In this document: piece by piece, positions 32,628 through 41,802 of the stretch
Numbering within the stretch: position 1 is the stretch's first letter
How the letters are laid out: each line of letters begins with the position of its first letter
DNA from: Aurantiacibacter atlanticus
GTDB lineage: Bacteria; Pseudomonadota; Alphaproteobacteria; Sphingomonadales; Sphingomonadaceae
NCBI RefSeq assembly: GCF_001077815.2
Contig: NZ_CP011310.1
Coordinates: forward strand, 1,674,001-1,738,000
Direction of reading: 5' to 3'
DNA length: 64,000 bases
The notes under the pieces: generated by a model
What the model saw: the letters and a program-made list of their open reading frames with translations, nothing else
Told to the model about the DNA's origin: nothing
Database searches by the model: none
Program-made: the position numbers and the translations under genes

Positions 32628-34173
32628 AAACTGCGCGCGGGGGGAAGGGGCTGATGCTCAGCCGCTCGCGCTGATCGCGGAAACTGCGCGCGGTCCCCGA
32701 ATCGAAGCTGCCAATGCCGCCGGGCTGGCAGAAGGCGCGGTGCGTGGAATGATGCTGGCCGATGCTCGCACATTGTGTCCGCATATCTTGGTGCAACCCC
32801 GCGATCCGGCGGGCGATCTTGCTTTTGTCGAACGGCTTGCCGTCTGGGCCCAGCGCTGGGGGCCGTGGAGCGCGATAGACGCGCCCGATGGCGTGTTGGT
32901 GGATGTAAGCTCGGTCGCGCATCTGTTTGGTGGAGAACGCCGTCTGCTGGCCGATGTGGCGCAATGTTGCGCCGCGCGCGGTCTTGCCGTTCGCACTGCG
33001 ATTGCGCCAACCGCTGGCGCGGCCTGGGCCTTGGCGCATTACGCGCAAATGGGTGGCACATCGGCAGGCGCGATCCTTGGCCCGCAAGATGATATTGCCA
33101 CCAGTCTGGCCGATCTGCCCGCAGCCGCATTGCGGCTGGACGATGACGTGCTTCTTGTTTTGTGCCGCCTCGGGCTCAAACGATTGGGAGACTTGCTGGG
33201 CCTTGCAGCGGGTGCGGTGAAAGACGAAACGGATGATGGCATAAAGGCCGGGCGCGATGCTGTTCACCGGCGTTTTCGCAATCGCACTTCGCCTTCCGCC
33301 AATCCGCTGGTGCGGATGGACCAGCTTATCGGACGCGTACCCGAACCGCTGCTGCCCGTTGTTCCGATCACTGCCCCGCTGGTGCAGCGTCGTCTGCTCG
33401 AACCCATCCGCCACCGTTCGCTGCTGGATCGGGTGGTGGAAGATCTTGCTGCAGACATGGTGCGCGTGCTGGAAGGGCGGGGCGAGGGTGCGCGCCGACT
33501 GCAGCTTGGCCTGTGGCGCGTGGATGGCGAGGTGGTGCTACGCGATCTTGAAATGGCGGCTGCCACGCGCGACGCGGCCCATATATGTCGCCTTTTCACC
33601 AGCCGTCTAGACGATGTCGATGCCGGTTTTGGAATCGAGATGTTGCGCATGCGCGCATCCTGGGCAGAGCCCGTGGCGCTGGAGCAGGATGATCTGGAAA
33701 CTGCGGCGCAGGAACATGGCACCAGCCTTGCCGTCTGTATCGACAGGTTGAGCGTTCGGCTGGGTAAGGATGCGGTGCAGCGCCCGGTGCTGCGCGCCAG
33801 CCATATCCCTGAACGCGCGCAAGGGTGGCAGGCCCCCCTCGAAGCTGAACCTGCGCATCAGGAACAGCTCGCCTTTCACGATCGTCCGCTCAAACTGCTC
33901 GACCGGGCAGAGAAAATCGCGGTGCTCTATGCCAGTCCCGATGGCTATCCACGCCGCTTTCGTTGGCGCGGTGCGCTTTATGATGTGGCGCGGGTGGAAG
34001 GGCCGGAAAGAATCGCGCCTGAATGGTGGCGCGAGAGAGGTGGCACCCGCCTGCGCGATTATTATCGCGTAGAAGATGATGCTGGCTGCCGTTACTGGAT
34101 TTACCGTGCGGGCCTTGCCGGAGATGGTCGCGGAGGAGAGCCGGACTGGTTCCTGCAAGGCATGTTTGCATGA
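32527..34173 (+). CDS. imuB: ImuB, catalytically dead Y-family polymerase
   Basis: The 548-residue protein has the Y-family layout but lacks the acidic metal ligands: motif I reads RRIMAIWACELALDRW where active polymerases have D-x-D-x-F-F, and the S-I-D-E region is replaced by V-D-V-S-S-V-A-H-L-F-G-G-E near residue 124. The C-terminal RFRWRG...ERIAPEWWR...RDYYRVED block is the ImuB tail. A long upstream open extension runs in another frame of imuA; the ATG at 32527 is preferred. dnaE2, its usual partner, does not follow. Confidence 0.87.
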   Translation: MKDLSSPPNAPLAPRRIMAIWACELALDRWRHSENCARGEGADAQPLALIAETARGPRIEAANAAGLAEGAVRGMMLADARTLCPHILVQPRDPAGDLAFVERLAVWAQRWGPWSAIDAPDGVLVDVSSVAHLFGGERRLLADVAQCCAARGLAVRTAIAPTAGAAWALAHYAQMGGTSAGAILGPQDDIATSLADLPAAALRLDDDVLLVLCRLGLKRLGDLLGLAAGAVKDETDDGIKAGRDAVHRRFRNRTSPSANPLVRMDQLIGRVPEPLLPVVPITAPLVQRRLLEPIRHRSLLDRVVEDLAADMVRVLEGRGEGARRLQLGLWRVDGEVVLRDLEMAAATRDAAHICRLFTSRLDDVDAGFGIEMLRMRASWAEPVALEQDDLETAAQEHGTSLAVCIDRLSVRLGKDAVQRPVLRASHIPERAQGWQAPLEAEPAHQEQLAFHDRPLKLLDRAEKIAVLYASPDGYPRRFRWRGALYDVARVEGPERIAPEWWRERGGTRLRDYYRVEDDAGCRYWIYRAGLAGDGRGGEPDWFLQGMFA

Positions 34174-34177
34174 ACAA

Positions 34178-34600
34178 TCATAGCGCCAGGTCCGGGCAAT
34201 CCTGCGCCACCAGATCACCATTGTCCCAGCGCGCGATATATTGGGTCTGTCCGGACGCAAGCTGGGCGCAGGCGACATTGATGCCATCGGCATAAACAAC
34301 CGCCAGTGTGCGCGCATATCGATCCCGTCCCAGCCGGACGATGGAAAGCTGGACACCTTCTGTCAGGATTTCCATCGCGCGTTTCGAAGCTTGTCCATCC
34401 CCTTCCACGCACTGGCGGCCGGCACGGCAGCCACGCTTTTCAGGCGCATCAATGCCGGTGATTCGGATGCGTTCCTCCCCGCAGCGAATCGTATCGCCAT
34501 CGGTGACCGTGCAACCGGACGGCAGCATTGTTGGCACTTCGGAAGAAGACAGGGCAGCAGATGAAAAGGAAAAGGTGAGCGCAATGGATAGAGTGATCAT
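34178..34600 (-). CDS. Secreted thermonuclease-like (SNase) protein
   Basis: A 140-residue small nuclease with an N-terminal signal sequence. The staphylococcal-nuclease catalytic set is intact: arginine and glutamate in RITGIDAPE and the second arginine in DRYARTLAVVYADG. Four cysteines may form disulfides (C-T-V, I-R-C, G-C-R-A-G-R-Q-C). It is likely a periplasmic or exported DNA/RNA-degrading enzyme. It is convergent with imuB, ending five bases after it. Confidence 0.83.
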   Translation of the reverse strand: MITLSIALTFSFSSAALSSSEVPTMLPSGCTVTDGDTIRCGEERIRITGIDAPEKRGCRAGRQCVEGDGQASKRAMEILTEGVQLSIVRLGRDRYARTLAVVYADGINVACAQLASGQTQYIARWDNGDLVAQDCPDLAL

Positions 34601-34750
34601 CCCACATGGCTAGGCCTGCGGTCGCACAATGGGTGCACTCAGCCTGCTCGGGATCGGAGGCTTAGAATCGTGGAATTACATATCACGCAAGCCGCTGAAT
34701 GTTCGCCTGTGACGAACTTGCCGAGTATCAAAGTGCACAGCGCAACAGGA

Positions 34751-34780
34751 TTGCCGCTTGCACCACTTTCGAACTATCCC
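34751..34780 (+). promoter_or_regulatory. Candidate tRNA-Pro promoter
   Basis: TTGCCG at 34751-34756, an 18-base spacer and TATCCC at 34775-34780 stand 18 bases before the tRNA. An inverted repeat GTTCG-N7-CGAAC (34701-34717) lies further upstream. Confidence 0.4.
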
Positions 34781-34796
34781 TAGGGGCATGCCCGGT

Positions 34797-34877
<81 letters not shown>

Positions 34878-34952
34878 TACCTTCCGCCGAGTCTCGGAAC
34901 GCACCGAGCTGGGCGTAACGCCCCCACCGCCCATCACCATTCCGAATCAGTG

Positions 34953-35990
34953 TCAGCTCTGCTCGACCGGGCGTACGCTGGCGCGTTCCACCAGCTTAAC
35001 AGGGGCTCGTCGCCGATCCTGCGCCTCTCGCTGCCCTAGGGCAGCTTCAGCCAGCAGCACACCTGCCAGCCGAAAATCGGGCTCTATCGTGGTAAGCGGC
35101 GGGTTGCTGTAGACACCGCCGCCCAAGCCATCGAACCCGATTACGCCGACCTCGTCCGGCACATTGATGCCGTGGTCGCGCAACGCCTCCAACACGCCGA
35201 GGGCCATTGCGTCACATGAACAGAATATTCCATCGAAAGGGCGAGAGGATGCGATCAGCGAAGCTGCTGACAAGCGCCCCTGTTCCAGCCGCGTTTCAGC
35301 ATCGACGAAAATGGGCGGACTGCTTTCAAGGTTCCGCTCACGCATTTTTTCATCATAGCTGACATAGCGTTCGCGAAACTGGTTCTGGCTTGTTCGCGTG
35401 TCTCCGATATAGACAATATTCCGGTGGCCGGCCTGCAGCAGCCTTTCGACTGCCATATGCGCGCCCTGCCGGTTATCCGAATCCACCCGTTGATGATCGA
35501 GATATGGCGAGCCCCAGCTGGCAACATGGGGCCTTCCCAAAATCGCGCGATGATATTCCCAGGCCAGATCATTGGTACTTGTGCCTAGCAAAACGATGCC
35601 ATCGGCCTGCCGCGTTTCTATGAAATCACCGTCGAAATGCCCTGGTTCAGACTGGAAGGATACCAATGCCTGATATCCCATTTCGGAAATGGCCGCGCAG
35701 GTGCTGCCCAGTAGATTGTAATGAAAAGGGTTGATCTCTGTGGCCCCTACGCCGGGCCGTGTGATGACCACTATGGCGATAGTGCGTGTCTTGCCGCTGC
35801 GTAGCCGCGCAGCGCGGGAATCCACCCGGTAACCCAGCTCATCGGCGGCAGCGCGCACTTTTTCGCGCGTTCGTTCCGTGATCGATGAATCGCCCGACAA
35901 AGCGCGGGAAACTGTCGATTGATTGACTCCCGCCCGCTCTGCCACTTCGAAGGACGTCACACGGTATGCGGGGGTGATGTCTTTGATCAT
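34953..35990 (-). CDS. LacI family transcriptional regulator
   Basis: A 345-residue repressor: an N-terminal helix-turn-helix (T-S-F-E-V-A-E-R-A-G-V-N-Q-S-T-V-S-R-A-L, about 12-31) with the hinge helix E-L-G-Y-R-V near 51, then a periplasmic-binding-protein-like effector domain with the D-G-I-F-C-S-C-D-A-M-A-L-G segment near 255. It has no neighbouring sugar transport or hydrolase genes, so its target is not evident. The adjacent deacetylase is a weak candidate. Confidence 0.9.
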   Translation of the reverse strand: MIKDITPAYRVTSFEVAERAGVNQSTVSRALSGDSSITERTREKVRAAADELGYRVDSRAARLRSGKTRTIAIVVITRPGVGATEINPFHYNLLGSTCAAISEMGYQALVSFQSEPGHFDGDFIETRQADGIVLLGTSTNDLAWEYHRAILGRPHVASWGSPYLDHQRVDSDNRQGAHMAVERLLQAGHRNIVYIGDTRTSQNQFRERYVSYDEKMRERNLESSPPIFVDAETRLEQGRLSAASLIASSRPFDGIFCSCDAMALGVLEALRDHGINVPDEVGVIGFDGLGGGVYSNPPLTTIEPDFRLAGVLLAEAALGQREAQDRRRAPVKLVERASVRPVEQS

Positions 35991-36039
35991 GGCAATGCCA
36001 CACTAGCGCACGTATCGGGAAGGACCAACCAGCCCGCGA

Positions 36040-37032
36040 TCAACGCTGCATCGATAGCATCACGTCCCTGACACAGGATGGCTTCACCCCGCGCTGTTCA
36101 AGATAGCTGAATATGCGTCGCCACCAATCATACAGTCGATCAAGATCATTTTCGGTACGCACATAGGGCGTATCGCCAGGGCGCAGTGACGGGCTGTGAA
36201 ATGAGAACACGAGCAGTGGTGCGCCATCGTCCAGTGCCATATCTATCCCGCGAATGGCCTCTTCAACGCTGACCCCCTCCGGGGTCAGGGGCACACGCTC
36301 CAGCAGGCCCGTTCTCGAGAGTAATCCGCGCAGTGATGGTGCCCGCCACAGGCGGGGATAAATGGCATCGCCCTGTCGCCGTAATAAACCCCAATAGGTT
36401 GTCGTAAGCGGCAATTCGAGCAGCGTGCGATCATCATCTATCCAATAGGGTTCTATCGGGTGGTGACGATAATCGGGGCCTTGTCCGGCGGAATAATCGA
36501 ATTTCGGGCGCACTGAGCTATCCACAGCAATGCCCAGCTTCCTGAGCACCTCAGCCGTATTGGGGCCGGCGCCATAACGGCCCGCGCGATAAATCAACGG
36601 TGCCATACCGAAATTTGTCTCGATCGTATCGCGCAGGCTAGTAATCTTGGATTCTTCCAATTCGGCCGAGAGGTTTCCGGCAAAGGAATTGCAATCGTTC
36701 ACCTCCTCTTCGAAGGGCGGGTTCACCCAAGGGTGCAATTGTACGCCCACTTCGGCGCGGCCATTGGCGAGGGGTCCGCGCAGGATTTCTGCCGCAAGAG
36801 TCGAATTGGCGATAGGCCAGTCAATCAGATAGATTGGCACCACGTCCGCATGTTCGCAGAACTGCTGGAATTTCGCTAGCCGACCGACATGCTCGATACC
36901 ATGGGTGTCACGCGATAGCGGTTTGCCCCAGTCAAATTCTTCTTCCGTATCCACTGTGAGCAGAAAACGGGGGATCTTGTCGCGAAAACGCGCACGGCTT
37001 CTGGGTGTTGGCGGATCGAGAATGCTCCGCAT
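36040..37032 (-). CDS. WalW-type polysaccharide deacetylase family protein
   Basis: A 330-residue NodB-fold protein. It has L-L-T-V-D-T-E-E-E-F-D-W near 23-34 where the first metal motif lies, V-G-V-Q-L-H-P-W near 95 supplying a histidine, Y-R-A-G-R-Y-G-A-G near 148, and S-F-H-S-P near 280. These resemble sphingomonad WalW proteins linked to surface polysaccharide. There is no signal peptide. The first motif is less conserved than in chitin deacetylases, so substrate is open. Confidence 0.75.
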   Translation of the reverse strand: MRSILDPPTPRSRARFRDKIPRFLLTVDTEEEFDWGKPLSRDTHGIEHVGRLAKFQQFCEHADVVPIYLIDWPIANSTLAAEILRGPLANGRAEVGVQLHPWVNPPFEEEVNDCNSFAGNLSAELEESKITSLRDTIETNFGMAPLIYRAGRYGAGPNTAEVLRKLGIAVDSSVRPKFDYSAGQGPDYRHHPIEPYWIDDDRTLLELPLTTTYWGLLRRQGDAIYPRLWRAPSLRGLLSRTGLLERVPLTPEGVSVEEAIRGIDMALDDGAPLLVFSFHSPSLRPGDTPYVRTENDLDRLYDWWRRIFSYLEQRGVKPSCVRDVMLSMQR

Positions 37033-37065
37033 TTCCGCATGCTCTCCAATAATTATTGCGGCAAA

Positions 37066-38724
37066 TTATCCGCTATCGCGTCCCATCTCCGGGCTAGGTT
37101 CGCTGCGGGGATGGGTCAAGGTCGGAAGGGTAAGGATCAGACGATTCTTTTTACAAATCAACTTCCCGCCGGCAGCATGTGCTTCTGCCTGCGCAAGCCG
37201 GAAGGTGAAATCCGTGCCGAACATTCCGGCATTCACTGCACGCTGCCGTCCGGCTTCGCCAGTATCGCCATTGCCGGTTTTCGTCAGTCCGCCTGGCGCA
37301 TCCAGTTCCAGCTGTATCGTCTCGCCATCGCTGGAAAGGTTAAGCGCGACCTCGTCGCCCGGAGAAATCGCTCCTGCTGCCGTGGCGAGCAAGCGCCAAC
37401 ACAGTGCCAGCGCATCGGTCCGCTCGAGTGCGACGGTAAAATCTGCGCCATTCACGATCAGCGAGAAACCTGCATTGCGAGAACGCAATACGCCTTCAAG
37501 GCGCTTCACCGTGTCGGCCACTGCAAGGTGCAGGTCAGCTTCCCCTGGTTCAAGAACCATCGCCGCACCTTCCAGGCTAACCAGCCTGTCCACCTCGTCA
37601 AATCCGGCGAGGAGCTTTGCTGCATCCACAGCGATGGCTGCGGCATGGGCGCGATATTGGTGTGGGGCAGAACCGAAGAGCTGCTGCTGTATGATCTCCG
37701 CAAATCCCTGTATCGCGTTAACGGGCGTGCGTAGCTCATGCAGGACCTGACGCATCGCGTCGCTTTCATCATCCGGCAGACTGTCCGCGCCAACTGGTGC
37801 AGGTCGGCGCAGACACCCGCCATAGCCAGTGAAGCTGCCGGTGAGTGGGTCGAACAGGGGAACGGCGTCAATGCGCCATTCGCCTGCAATTTCGGTGGCG
37901 ATGTCCAATGTCACGGGTTCGGCGTGGACAGGCTGGCGTGCCTTCAACCGCGCGGCGGCACGATCGGACAACTTGATCAGCAGCCCTGGGGTGGCAGAAG
38001 TGAGGCGAAGGCCAACCAGCAAGGGTGCGACCGTGTCATCAGCCCAATGCACGTAACCCTCGGCATCGGCAGTAAACTCAAAGCCCGAAAGCTGGCGCGA
38101 TACTGGCGGCGCTTTCAACGGAGCATTCGGTTGAGAGCGCCGTCCTTCTCTAAATGCCTCAATCCGACGGAGCAGTGCACCGATTCCATCCTTTTCAGTC
38201 GCTGATGGAGACGGCGGTACCACCGATTGGCTGGCTATCGGTGGTTCAGCGTCCTTCGTTGACAGCTCACCCTGCATTTCTTGGGGCACGGGCAAGACCA
38301 GATCCACTACACCCAGTTTTGCCAGCAGATCCTTAACCGCGGGAGAAAGATCGCGCCGATGACGCATAAATCCGCGCGCGGTAATCGGCAGATGCGGTAT
38401 CAGTTCAATCCATTGCGCATCTTCCAGCCTTGCAGTGGCCATTGCAGCTGCAGCTGGCTTCGGATTTCCTTGCGCCAGAAATCCGATCAATCTCGGATTT
38501 CGGAGCCGCAGCCCCGGTTCCCGAAGGATTTGCGATTGCGCGTCCTGAGGAATCGCTTCCATCAAAAGCCCAAGCCGTCCGTAGGCCTGCTGGACAAGTC
38601 CGGACATCATATCTTCCCGCATCGCGCCAAGGAGGTCCAGCAATTGCCTGAATTGCGTGCGCAAAATCGCGTCGCTGTCTGCGCGGGTGCGCAGCACTGT
38701 GGCGAGGCGATCGTCAAATTGCAT
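37066..38724 (-). CDS. Atypical histidine kinase with degenerate ATPase domain
   Basis: A 552-residue cytoplasmic protein. The N-terminal helical region (1-150) resembles DUF2336-like domains. A PAS-like region follows at about 215-310. The phosphoacceptor helix V-L-H-E-L-R-T-P-V-N-A-I-Q-G-F-A-E near 330 keeps its histidine. The ATPase lobe lacks recognisable N, G1 and G2 boxes (where D-x-G-x-G is expected I see L-D-A-P-G-G). It may act as a phosphotransferase or pseudokinase. No response regulator adjoins it. Confidence 0.72.
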   Translation of the reverse strand: MQFDDRLATVLRTRADSDAILRTQFRQLLDLLGAMREDMMSGLVQQAYGRLGLLMEAIPQDAQSQILREPGLRLRNPRLIGFLAQGNPKPAAAAMATARLEDAQWIELIPHLPITARGFMRHRRDLSPAVKDLLAKLGVVDLVLPVPQEMQGELSTKDAEPPIASQSVVPPSPSATEKDGIGALLRRIEAFREGRRSQPNAPLKAPPVSRQLSGFEFTADAEGYVHWADDTVAPLLVGLRLTSATPGLLIKLSDRAAARLKARQPVHAEPVTLDIATEIAGEWRIDAVPLFDPLTGSFTGYGGCLRRPAPVGADSLPDDESDAMRQVLHELRTPVNAIQGFAEIIQQQLFGSAPHQYRAHAAAIAVDAAKLLAGFDEVDRLVSLEGAAMVLEPGEADLHLAVADTVKRLEGVLRSRNAGFSLIVNGADFTVALERTDALALCWRLLATAAGAISPGDEVALNLSSDGETIQLELDAPGGLTKTGNGDTGEAGRQRAVNAGMFGTDFTFRLAQAEAHAAGGKLICKKNRLILTLPTLTHPRSEPSPEMGRDSG

Positions 38725-38928
38725 TCAGGCTCCGGTCCGGGACAGGTTAAAATTATCCTACCGGTGCAATAGTCTGTTGCGCTGTGTCGCACATGCGCGC
38801 TTCCAGCTGCGTTGCAAAAAGGGACAATTGCGTGCATATAAAATAATAATTCGTCTCTTTGGCATTTTGCGTGCCGGAAATGTCTCGAATGGATAAGACA
38901 CTTACAGAATCGCTAGGGGAAAAGAGCA

Positions 38929-39393
38929 ATGTCAGCTCTCGACAGGATTGATCGTAACCTGCTTGCCGAGTTGCAGGCTGAGGGGCGGGTGACAAATGTC
39001 GACCTTGCAAAGCGGGTCGGGCTGACTGCGCCACCGTGCCTGCGCCGTGTTCGCGCCTTGGAAGAAGAAGGCGTTATTCGCGGTTATCACGCTGATCTGG
39101 ACGCTTCCAAACTGGGTTTCGCCATCACTGTTTTCGCAATGGTGAGCTTGCGTAGCCAGGCTGAAGAGGACCTGAAGGCGTTTGAAGATCACATGGCAAC
39201 GCTGGCCGAGGTGCGTGAATGCCACATGCTCAATGGCGAGATTGACTTCATTCTTAAGATAGTCAGCCGCGATTTGCAGAGCTTTCAGGAATTCCTGACC
39301 AGCAAGCTGACGCCTGCACCCAATGTTGCGAGCGTGAAGACATCGCTGACCATTCGCACCGCCAAGCACGAACCTGGCGTGCCGCTGGAGTAA
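38929..39393 (+). CDS. lrp: Lrp/AsnC family transcriptional regulator
   Basis: A 154-residue regulator with the AsnC helix-turn-helix (D-R-I-D-R-N-L-L-A-E-L then T-N-V-D-L-A-K-R-V-G-L-T-A-P-P-C-L-R-R-V) and a C-terminal RAM ligand-binding domain ending near E-C-H-M-L-N-G-E-I-D-F-I. Lrp-type proteins sense amino acids; this one may control bkd or amino acid genes, as BkdR does in pseudomonads, but that is only a suggestion. Its upstream region is AT rich. A GFA-family gene starts five bases after its stop. Confidence 0.9.
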   Translation: MSALDRIDRNLLAELQAEGRVTNVDLAKRVGLTAPPCLRRVRALEEEGVIRGYHADLDASKLGFAITVFAMVSLRSQAEEDLKAFEDHMATLAEVRECHMLNGEIDFILKIVSRDLQSFQEFLTSKLTPAPNVASVKTSLTIRTAKHEPGVPLE

Positions 39394-39397
39394 CGCA

Positions 39398-39829
39398 ATG
39401 AAGGCGAAGACGATGGAAGGCAGGTGCCTGTGCGGCGGGGTTACGATCACGCTGCATGCGCCAAAGGACCACGTCGAAATCTGCCATTGCAACATGTGTC
39501 GGCGCTGGGGCGGGGCGTTTTACGCCGCGCTTGAGGGCGATAGCTTCACAATCGACAACAGCGAGCTTGTGTCCACCTACCAATCAAGCGCGTGGGCCGA
39601 GCGTGGCTTTTGTAGCAAATGTGGAAGCAACCTCTGGTACAGATTTCTGCCCACAGGCAATCGAAGCTTCCTGGCCGGACTGTTCACCGAAGCCGATGAT
39701 CTTCCGGTCGGTCAGGAAATATTCGTTGATGAGAAAGTAGCCTGGATTGCGCTTTCTGGCGATCACCCGCGATTGACTGGTGAGGAAATTATCGAACAGG
39801 CAGAATCGGCCGGCTTCTCATTTGATTAA
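39398..39829 (+). CDS. GFA family (glutathione-dependent formaldehyde-activating-like) protein
   Basis: A 143-residue zinc protein with C-L-C-G-G near 11-15, C-H-C-N-M-C-R-R near 30-36 and C-S-K-C near 71-75, the cysteine pattern of the Gfa/CENP-V fold. True Gfa activity has been questioned even for the prototype, so no substrate is claimed. It shares a transcript with lrp, separated by four bases. Confidence 0.85.
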   Translation: MKAKTMEGRCLCGGVTITLHAPKDHVEICHCNMCRRWGGAFYAALEGDSFTIDNSELVSTYQSSAWAERGFCSKCGSNLWYRFLPTGNRSFLAGLFTEADDLPVGQEIFVDEKVAWIALSGDHPRLTGEEIIEQAESAGFSFD

Positions 39830-39838
39830 GCCGCGTGA

Positions 39839-41197
39839 TTACTCCGCAGACTCGGCGCGTTCGGCCAGCCAGTTTTCAAGCCATTTGATCGTATAATCAC
39901 CGCTGATGATATCCGGCTGGCGGATCAGTTCTTCATGCAGGGGAATCGAGGTATTCACACCTTCGATGACCATTTCTTCCAACGCACGGCGCAAGCGCAT
40001 CAGGCACCCTTCGCGGGTACGACCGTAGACGATCAGCTTTGCGATCATGGAATCATAATATGGCGGGATCGTGTATCCGCCATAGAGTCCACTATCCACA
40101 CGCACATGCATGCCGCCAGCCTGGTGATAATAATCAACCTTCCCGGGTGACGGTGTGAAGTTGAAGGGGTCTTCGGCATTGATACGACATTCAATCGCAT
40201 GACCGCTGAACCGCAACTCATCCTGCGTAACCGACAATGGCTTGCCGTCAGCAATACGGATCTGTTCGCGCACGAGATCCATGCCGGTAATCGCCTCTGT
40301 CACCGGGTGTTCGACCTGGAGACGTGTGTTCATTTCAATGAAATAGAATTCACCGTTTTCCCACAGGAATTCGATAGTGCCGGCGCCCCGATAGCTCATC
40401 TGCGCCATGGCATCGGCCACGATACCGCCCATGCGATCCCGTTCTTCGGATGAAATGACAGGCGACGGCGCTTCTTCGAACACCTTTTGGTGGCGCCGCT
40501 GCAAGGAACAGTCGCGTTCTCCCAGATGGATGGCCTTGCCGTTACCATCGCCGAAAATCTGGAATTCGATATGCCGCGGATCGCCGAGGTATTTTTCTAG
40601 ATACATCGTGTCATCGCCAAAGGCAGACTTCGCTTCATTCATGGCCTGCCGAACGAGAGATTCCATCTGGGAATCGTCGGGGATGACCTTCATTCCGCGG
40701 CCACCGCCGCCAGCGGCAGCCTTGGCCAGAACCGGATAGCCAATCTCTGCGGCTACGCGGCGCATCTCATCGAAATCAGACACGGCACCATCGGAACCGG
40801 GAACGAGCGGCAGGCCGAGCGCGCCAGCCGTTTTCTTGGCCTGCACCTTGTCACCCATGGTGCGAATATGCTCGGGCTTGGGGCCGATCCACTTGATGTC
40901 ATGCGCTTCGACAATGTCTGCAAATTGTGCATTTTCAGACAGGAAGCCGTATCCCGGATGGATCGCATCTGCATCGGTGATTTCTGCCGCAGAAATAATC
41001 GCGGCTATATTGAGATAGCTTTCCGATGCAGCTGGTGGGCCGATGCACACGGCATGGTCAGCCAGACGCACATGCATGGCATCGGCATCGGCGGTAGAAT
41101 GCACCGCGACAGTTTCAATCCCAATCTCATGCGCAGCGCGGTGAATTCGCAGCGCGATTTCGCCACGGTTGGCGATCAATATGCGGGAAATGGCCAT
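39839..41197 (-). CDS. accC: Acetyl-CoA carboxylase biotin carboxylase subunit
   Basis: ATP-dependent carboxylation of biotin on AccB, first step of fatty acid synthesis. The 452-residue ATP-grasp protein begins I-L-I-A-N-R-G-E-I-A-L-R, has A-A-G-G-G-G-R-G-M-K near 163, E-R-D-C-S-L-Q-R-R-H-Q-K near 235 and the F-I-E-M-N-T-R-L-Q-V-E-H signature near 285. It follows accB by 27 bases; the pair forms the classic accBC unit. The length fits AccC alone without a fused BCCP domain. Confidence 0.96.
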   Translation of the reverse strand: MAISRILIANRGEIALRIHRAAHEIGIETVAVHSTADADAMHVRLADHAVCIGPPAASESYLNIAAIISAAEITDADAIHPGYGFLSENAQFADIVEAHDIKWIGPKPEHIRTMGDKVQAKKTAGALGLPLVPGSDGAVSDFDEMRRVAAEIGYPVLAKAAAGGGGRGMKVIPDDSQMESLVRQAMNEAKSAFGDDTMYLEKYLGDPRHIEFQIFGDGNGKAIHLGERDCSLQRRHQKVFEEAPSPVISSEERDRMGGIVADAMAQMSYRGAGTIEFLWENGEFYFIEMNTRLQVEHPVTEAITGMDLVREQIRIADGKPLSVTQDELRFSGHAIECRINAEDPFNFTPSPGKVDYYHQAGGMHVRVDSGLYGGYTIPPYYDSMIAKLIVYGRTREGCLMRLRRALEEMVIEGVNTSIPLHEELIRQPDIISGDYTIKWLENWLAERAESAE

Positions 41198-41224
41198 GAT
41201 CTGCGCCCTGTCAGCAAGCTAATT

Positions 41225-41716
41225 TCAGGAAATGATGGCGAGTGGCTGGCCGAATTCGACCGGCTCACCATTGCCGATGAGCAATTGCTGCAAAGTACCG
41301 TCAGCAGGGGCGGTGATCGGGTTCATCACCTTCATCGCCTCTACGATCAGCAGCGTATCGCCCTTTTTCACCCTGTCGCCTTCGGCAAAGAAATTGGCTG
41401 CCTCTGGTTCGGGGGCGAGATATGCGGTTCCAACCATTGGCGATTTGATCGCATTGGCCAGATCGGCAGCTGGCGCAGGAGCCTGTTCTGCAGGTGCCGC
41501 CGCTGCTGCTTCCACTGGAGCTGGAACAGGGGCCGCTGCAGCGACATAAGAACCGGCGACAGGCGCGGCGCGCGAAACGCGTATACGCCTGTCTCCTTCT
41601 TCCACCTCGATTTCCGTGAGGCCTGTATCTGTCAGCATATCAGCCAATTCGCGCACAAGCGTCGGATCGACTGTCATGCCACCAGCATGCGGCGTGCTAG
41701 CCTTCTTGTCGGCCAT
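41225..41716 (-). CDS. accB: Biotin carboxyl carrier protein of acetyl-CoA carboxylase
   Basis: The 163-residue carrier has a short N-terminal helical region, an Ala/Pro-rich linker (about 55-85), and a C-terminal biotinyl domain with the modified lysine in EAMKVMN (Lys129). The upstream 86 bases to aroQ likely hold its promoter. The linker is low complexity, common in BCCPs. Confidence 0.95.
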   Translation of the reverse strand: MADKKASTPHAGGMTVDPTLVRELADMLTDTGLTEIEVEEGDRRIRVSRAAPVAGSYVAAAAPVPAPVEAAAAAPAEQAPAPAADLANAIKSPMVGTAYLAPEPEAANFFAEGDRVKKGDTLLIVEAMKVMNPITAPADGTLQQLLIGNGEPVEFGQPLAIIS

Positions 41717-41802
41717 GAAATCCCCATTTCAATATCAAATCAGATTGTCAGCGGCGCTATAACCTGCAGCGTCGCATGGCAAGTGCTGGGCAAGCTCGTG
41801 AT

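Noticed and set aside
41500..41570. Repeat-like GC-rich stretch in accB
   Set aside because: It encodes the usual Ala/Pro linker of the biotin carrier.
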